Both the position numbers and the translations under genes were made by a program. Under the pieces are notes generated by a model that was not told the DNA's origin, made no database searches, and saw only the letters and a program-made list of their open reading frames with translations. From positions 3,720,001-3,784,000 of the forward strand of contig JAPNXP010000005.1 of NCBI GenBank assembly GCA_028753945.1: a stretch of DNA of 64,000 bases, written 5' to 3'. Position 1 is the first letter of the stretch. Each line of letters begins with the position of its first letter. Source of the stretch: Hexactinellida sp. DTS-2022. Taxonomy: Eukaryota; Porifera; Hexactinellida. This document shows positions 59,233 to 64,000 of this stretch, in pieces.

Positions 59233-59421
59233 TGTCGATTTTGTCAAATGTTGATACTAGAAAGAAAAAATATTCCAGGGTGATTTTGCAAAATCAACGA
59301 ATAAAATATGTCGATTTTATAAAATCAACATTTTTTATTAGTTGATTTTGTAAAATCGACATTTCTAATTAGTTGATTTTGTAAAATCGACATTCTGAAA
59401 TGTAGATTTTACAAAATCAAC
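59233..59421. repeat. Array of gattttgtaaaatc palindromes
   Basis: Six near-palindromic units of about 20 bp, e.g. gttgattttgtaaaatcgac at 59341 and 59372, spaced 10-30 bp apart. The array directly abuts the MITE at 59424. Confidence 0.85.
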
Positions 59422-59423
59422 TA

Positions 59424-59806
59424 CCTTATTATAGGAAATTAACGCGCCATGAAATTAACGCGAATTTCTCCAAATCGCGTTAATTTCCTTCGCGTTAATT
59501 TCATGGAGCGTTAATTTCCATGACCTTAATTTCCTGCTATTTAGCAAAATTCTATAATGGATGGACAAACTTCCTAGTTACATATTTTCAGATGTGCAAC
59601 TAGTTTTAATGGATATACCATGTCTATCAAGTAGATTGGAAGCCTATTTGGGCACAATAATAGTATTTAATCAGGAGATTAATAATCCTGAAATTTTTAA
59701 ATAAAATTTATTCGAGTTAATTTCATGTATTTGAAAATGTTCAGCTCCAATTCGCGTTAATTTCCTTCGCGTTAATCACATGACGCGTTAATTTCCTATA
59801 ATAAGG
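59424..59806. mobile_element. Palindromic MITE copy 2, TA target
   Basis: Ends CCTTATTATAGGAAATTAACG.../...GCGTTAATTTCCTATAATAAGG with TA on both sides; 383 bp, close to the copy in the RICTOR intron (39957-40309). The intact TIRs suggest it is the younger copy. It ends 5 bp before the foldback-like element. Confidence 0.9.
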
Positions 59807-59811
59807 TAATT

Positions 59812-62578
59812 AAAAATCCAAAATTGCAGCCTGTGCCGACGAATGTTCCTTTGGTGGCACTATATTTTTGTTGGTTGTTTATTGATAGTGCCTCCAAAGG
59901 AACATGCTGTCGGCACAGGATGCAATTTTGGATTTTTTTTTCGCCAAGTAATCATCGCCTCAAGGTGTCAAGAACCATTTGTTAATTGGTCCGAGTCACA
60001 AGGAACGGTAGATTAATTTGAAGATTGTTTCTATCATATACCATGTTGAGTTAAATGCCATTCATTCATTATGTATTGATTATAAATTATATTAATGATT
60101 ATTTATACTAATAAATTAAATATCAAAAAAAAACCCTCACAGACGGGATGGGAGTGTGCTCCTTCTGATTACACTTCCCCAATGTTTAATTTAACTAGAA
60201 TTTCAATATTCAAATTACATTTCATCTTAATGTAATACAATTTAATTAATGTTTGAATTGTGAAGACTTCAAATGTTTAATTAAATTAATTAAAGATTAA
60301 TTATTACAAATGGAAATTAGGAATACGTGCTAGTATTTACGTTACTATCTTGAATAATAAATTGACATCATCATCAACTTGTAAAATATTCCAACTTCCA
60401 AGTGTTTCAATTGCACTTGTATGAAACACATATTCACTTACAAACCAATCAATAACAGTCATTATCCTAGCAGATAGGCTTATGTAATACTATGTTCTAT
60501 TATATTGAGTATACTATAGAGTAATTACAATATGGAGAAGATGGCTGATTTATGTAAATAATCGTTAATAAAACGTAGAATTGATTAGCGACCTAATAAT
60601 TTTAATTGATATATAAAAAGAACATCCTTAGGGAATACAACCTCTATATTTTCAATAACTAATTCGAATTATTAAAGAGTCACTGGACCAGAATACAAAT
60701 TTCGATATAACTGACGAACAAAAGCGAAATTGAGAAATCAGGCTTCGAGGTGATCATCTCCAGGAAACTCTATATCTCCTGTCAAAATTTTAAATCTCTA
60801 TCACCAATGGTTTAGTCAGGCCATCGCGTACGGCCGGCCGGCCGGCCAGAACTCCGACAGAGGTAAATTCAATAGTGTGCACTTATAGTATAAAACTATA
60901 GTAGGACCCTACTATAACGTTTTTTACAAGAAGAAGCACACTAAAAATCTCAGAGATTATAGAAGATAGAAACAAATTTCAAATTTATCAATTGATCCTT
61001 ATGCACATAACACCACTACAAATGGGTCTTGACACCTTGAGGTGATGATGACATCGTAAAAAAATGTGTTTTTACAATTTTGTGAATTCTATATTTCGAA
61101 TGGGTTGGTTGGTGTTGGGTGATCACCCAACACTCACATAAAAAATGCTGACTCATCACTTATTATATTTCTCCGAAACTTGAATATCTTTGAAATGAAG
61201 TGAGATAAAACGAAACTTCCAACTCACTAAGGGTCGTTGCCTTTTGAAACACCTTTCTAAAATAATTTAACACCTTCATGGTGATGATGACATGGCGGAA
61301 AAAAAATCCAAAATTGCAGCTGTGCCGACAGCATGTTCCATTGGTGGCACTATCAATAAGCCACCACCAAAATATAGTGCCACCAAAGGAACATGCGTCG
61401 GCACAGGCTGCAAATTTGGATTTTTATTATTGGTCCGTATCGTCTCCACAGAACAGAGTTCTAATTACTAAGAACTGAAATTTTCAGGACAGGTATCTCA
61501 TGGGTTACAGATGTGCACCTAGGGTCACGATATTTTATATCACATTTTTTTGGACACATTTTTCCACCTGTTTAATGTTAGAAAAAGAACAATAAATGGT
61601 GCCCAAATATTCTATTTATATGCATTCGATAGAGAATTAAATTCTACACCTTGTCACAGTGCACGAATTTTTAAATTGGGTTTCGTTTGTGCCACAAGTG
61701 AGTAGGAAATTTCCTTTGTTTACTAACACATCAATTCAATTGAAACTTGAAAGTGTTAAATCTAATTCCATTGTTTCAACTTGTAATAATTATATTGATT
61801 CAACTTGTGAGATCGAGTATGCTTCTATTTTCTAATTGAAACCTAAGATTTTACATCCACAACAACGACAGATTAAGTGATTATATTTATTTCTGCGAGA
61901 ATATTCTTGCACAATTAATGTACTTACGTAATGAATTATAATTAATTCATTCTGTATTTAACTTATAGAGACGGTTCCAATTAGATTATTGGGGTTATCG
62001 AGTGCGTGGAATTAAAATATTATAGGTAAATTCAATTTAAATTAATAATAATTGCAAATAATTGAATTCAATTAATTTGCTGAATATAATAATGGTGTTA
62101 AATAATTAATAAATTAATTAAATATTTATACTAATTAGCTAAATTTCATTAATCTCAGAGATGATACAAGATAGAAACAAACTTTCAATTTATCAATTGG
62201 TCCTTATGCCAGGTACCACCTATACAAGTGGGTCTTGACACCTTGAAGTGATTATGACATCGTCAAAAAAATGTATTTTTACAATTTTGTGAATTAAATA
62301 ATTCGCATGGGTTGGTTGGAGTTGGGTGAATACCCAACACGCACCTAAAAAATGCTGACTCAGCACATTATATTCTACTGAAACTTGAATATCTGAAACA
62401 CCTTTCTGAAATAATTTAACACCTTCATAGTGATGATGACATGGCGAAAAAAAAAATCCAAAATTTCAGCCTGTGCCGACAGCATGTTCCATTGGAGGTA
62501 CTATCAATAAACCACCAACAAAATATAGTGCCACCAAAGGAACATTCGTCGGCACAGGCTGCAATTTTGGATTTTTAT
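59812..62578. repeat. Foldback-like composite of the AT-rich family
   Basis: Forward arm 59812-60124, core element 60125-60942 (inverted copy of 11046-11867), reverse arm 60943-62578. The whole starts and ends with the ~125-bp hairpin (59812-59942 and 62446-62578), and a third hairpin lies at 61302-61426. The reverse arm includes the tgttgggtgatcacccaaca palindrome (61113-61132) and the alternative module at 61570-61720. No clear target duplication was found. Confidence 0.75.
60125..60942 (-). repeat. ~820-bp core element, copy 2
   Basis: Complement of 11046-11867 along its length, with point changes and short gaps. Left end ...aaaaccctcacagacgggat; right end ...gaagcacact. GC-rich ggccggccggcc tract at about 60833. 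It separates forward and reverse arms, as copy 1 does. Confidence 0.85.
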
Positions 62579-62625
62579 TTTAATCGATAGTGAGTACATC
62601 AAGTAACTAATAATATGACCTAAAG

Positions 62626-62936
62626 CAGGAGTTCTTAACCAGGGGGAAATTTCGGGAATATAAGGGGGAAATCAATTTAGACAAAATTTATAATAATAAT
62701 AAACTTAATTAAATAAAACATTATAAACCATATATTTTATCTACATAGATCATTTCAAAGTACTGACCACCAATCATATTGATGTTATGCTCTATGGTTT
62801 GCTAAATATGTAAGCAGCAGACTTCCAAAAGGTTGTTTGTAGAGGCTACTTTTTTCCTTATACAAATGAAGGGGGAAATAGGGTCGAGTGAACAGACCAA
62901 AAGGGGAAATTACATAAAAAAGGTTAAGAACCCCTG
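62626..62936. mobile_element. 311-bp hAT-type MITE
   Basis: Ends CAGGAGTTCTTAACCAGGGG.../...GGTTAAGAACCCCTG, the hAT form CAGGGGTTCTTAACC, with exact 8-bp duplications acctaaag (62618-62625, 62937-62944). Non-coding; 'gggggaaat' motifs inside. Confidence 0.93.
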
Positions 62937-63030
62937 ACCTAAAGGAATACGAGGACCCCAGTTTTACCGGAAAATTTATCCTTAAAACAATTTAAGTAAC
63001 GGATATTTATTTTAATCACATCTATTCTAG

Positions 63031-63547
63031 GTAAGACACGTGATTATTGGGGCAAACCAAAATATCTACCTTTGTGGTGGCCAGCAGCAATTAAATTTCG
63101 GGGATTAAAATCCAAATCTAAAATAGACATATTAGCCATCATTCAATCCTACAAAGACTACACTCATCCAGAAAGTGACACGGTTAAATCCGCTCCGGAC
63201 AGAGACAGGTCCCCTTTAACATCGCGAAGGTTAATAAAATACTCTAAGTCGGAAACCTCTCAAGACAATGTTTTGAAACCAGCAAATGTTCAAGGAAAAC
63301 ATATTAGTAACCTATTTTCAATCAAACTTCCGATATAGACACCTCGAATGATTCCTTCTTTTCACCTGGCATACGGCAACCCGATTTTACTTCATTCCCA
63401 GAACATTCAGCTACACTCGCAACACTATCAAATGCTAAACCAATTTTACCTATTTATCAATCTCTCAGCATTATTGAGCCAATTGTTGAAGCGAATACAG
63501 CTGCAGTTTCTGTTAGCATAGAATCTCCACTCAAAAATACTCACTGA
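63031..63547 (+). CDS. Probable exon of an unknown protein, one frameshift
   Basis: After an acceptor-like tctattctag (AG at 63029-63030) the frame reads KTRDYWGKPKYLPLWWP, AAIKFRGLKSKSK, then a Ser/Asp-rich tail. At about 63310-63320 (a TTTT run) the open frame changes; the second frame (NQTSDIDTSNDSFFSPG ... VSVSIESPLKNTH) runs to TGA at 63545-63547. The aromatic YWGKP..LP.WWP pattern looks like a conserved small domain but I cannot name it. Upstream exons are not visible. It may be a host gene or transposon gene. Confidence 0.45.
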
Positions 63548-63601
63548 ACATTTAAGGGAAAAGTGCATCAAAGAACTCTCCAAATCCAATTCATTTATTA
63601 G

Positions 63602-63971
63602 CAGGGGCGTAGGAGTAGGCCCGCCAGGCCCGGCGCAAGCCGGACCAATAATTTCATGATGAATTTTTACAAAAGCTATAATGTTTAGTCGGATAGAATT
63701 TAAATTCATTTTGATAATATAATCATGATTAATCTCCATATTTTTGTAATATTATATTTGTGTTGATTACTACGTATTTTCTAAAATTTGCATTTAATTA
63801 ATTAACAGTGGAATAATTATCTTCATTTCACCAGGCTAATAGTAGTAAGGGCGCATAAATATTTATACTTAAGTGCATATCATGCATCGAAATTCATTTT
63901 TATATGTTTCATGTCCAAGCCGAAGTGGAGAAACCCGCCGGACCAATCGGTAATAGGTTCCTACGCCCCTG
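63602..63971. mobile_element. 370-bp hAT-type MITE
   Basis: Ends CAGGGGCGTAGGAGTAGGCC.../...TTCCTACGCCCCTG, a common hAT terminus. No exact 8-bp duplication is seen, so the site is eroded or the ends are slightly off. The predicted minus-strand peptide across it is not supported. Confidence 0.8.
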
Positions 63972-64000
63972 CTTAGTGATACAATAATCAATGCGTTTTG

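Overview
This is an AT-rich animal nuclear window, not a bacterial one. The evidence is a multi-exon RICTOR gene with consensus GT-AG introns, a broken DPH5 copy, and remains of nearly every class of eukaryotic transposon: Ty3/Gypsy, a LINE 3' end, Helitron, hAT, P, PIF/Harbinger, pogo-type and a Mutator-like element. An invertebrate is likely from base composition and transposon mix. The phylum cannot be told from this window.

Layout. 1-34,850 is almost wholly repetitive. It holds one AT-rich family in ~0.9-1.45 kb units carrying (i) a ~125-bp near-perfect hairpin, (ii) an 18-bp palindromic minisatellite in 31 copies, and (iii) a short 45-codon reading frame kept at the same length in at least nine copies. 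Units run forward (1-10.9 kb), reverse (13.2-19.0 kb), forward (19.0-32.7 kb) and reverse (33.0-34.85 kb). They are broken by a decayed Ty3/Gypsy element (1.9-6.0 kb), a Helitron and many hAT or pogo MITEs with exact target-site duplications. 34.85-43.2 kb holds RICTOR on the minus strand (four exons seen, 1,298 codons, C-terminus not found), with MITEs and a second Helitron in its introns. 43.7-44.1 kb, divergent to it, is a frameshifted DPH5 3' part. 45.3-56.9 kb is a nest of transposons: a P/THAP9-like element split by a 5.2-kb element with an OTU-protease-like gene and 110-bp identical terminal inverted repeats, and split again by a PIF/Harbinger element whose two genes have interleaved exons on opposite strands and which itself carries a hAT MITE. 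57.4-59.0 kb is a broken BED-finger hAT transposase. 59.8-62.6 kb is a foldback-like copy of the AT-rich family around an 818-bp core also found at 11.0-11.9 kb. 63.0-63.5 kb holds a probable exon of an unknown plus-strand gene.

RICTOR (mTOR complex 2) is the only host gene that looks intact over its visible length. Almost every transposon gene is broken by frameshifts or stops, several of them in homopolymer runs, so sequencing or assembly error should be ruled out before calling them dead.
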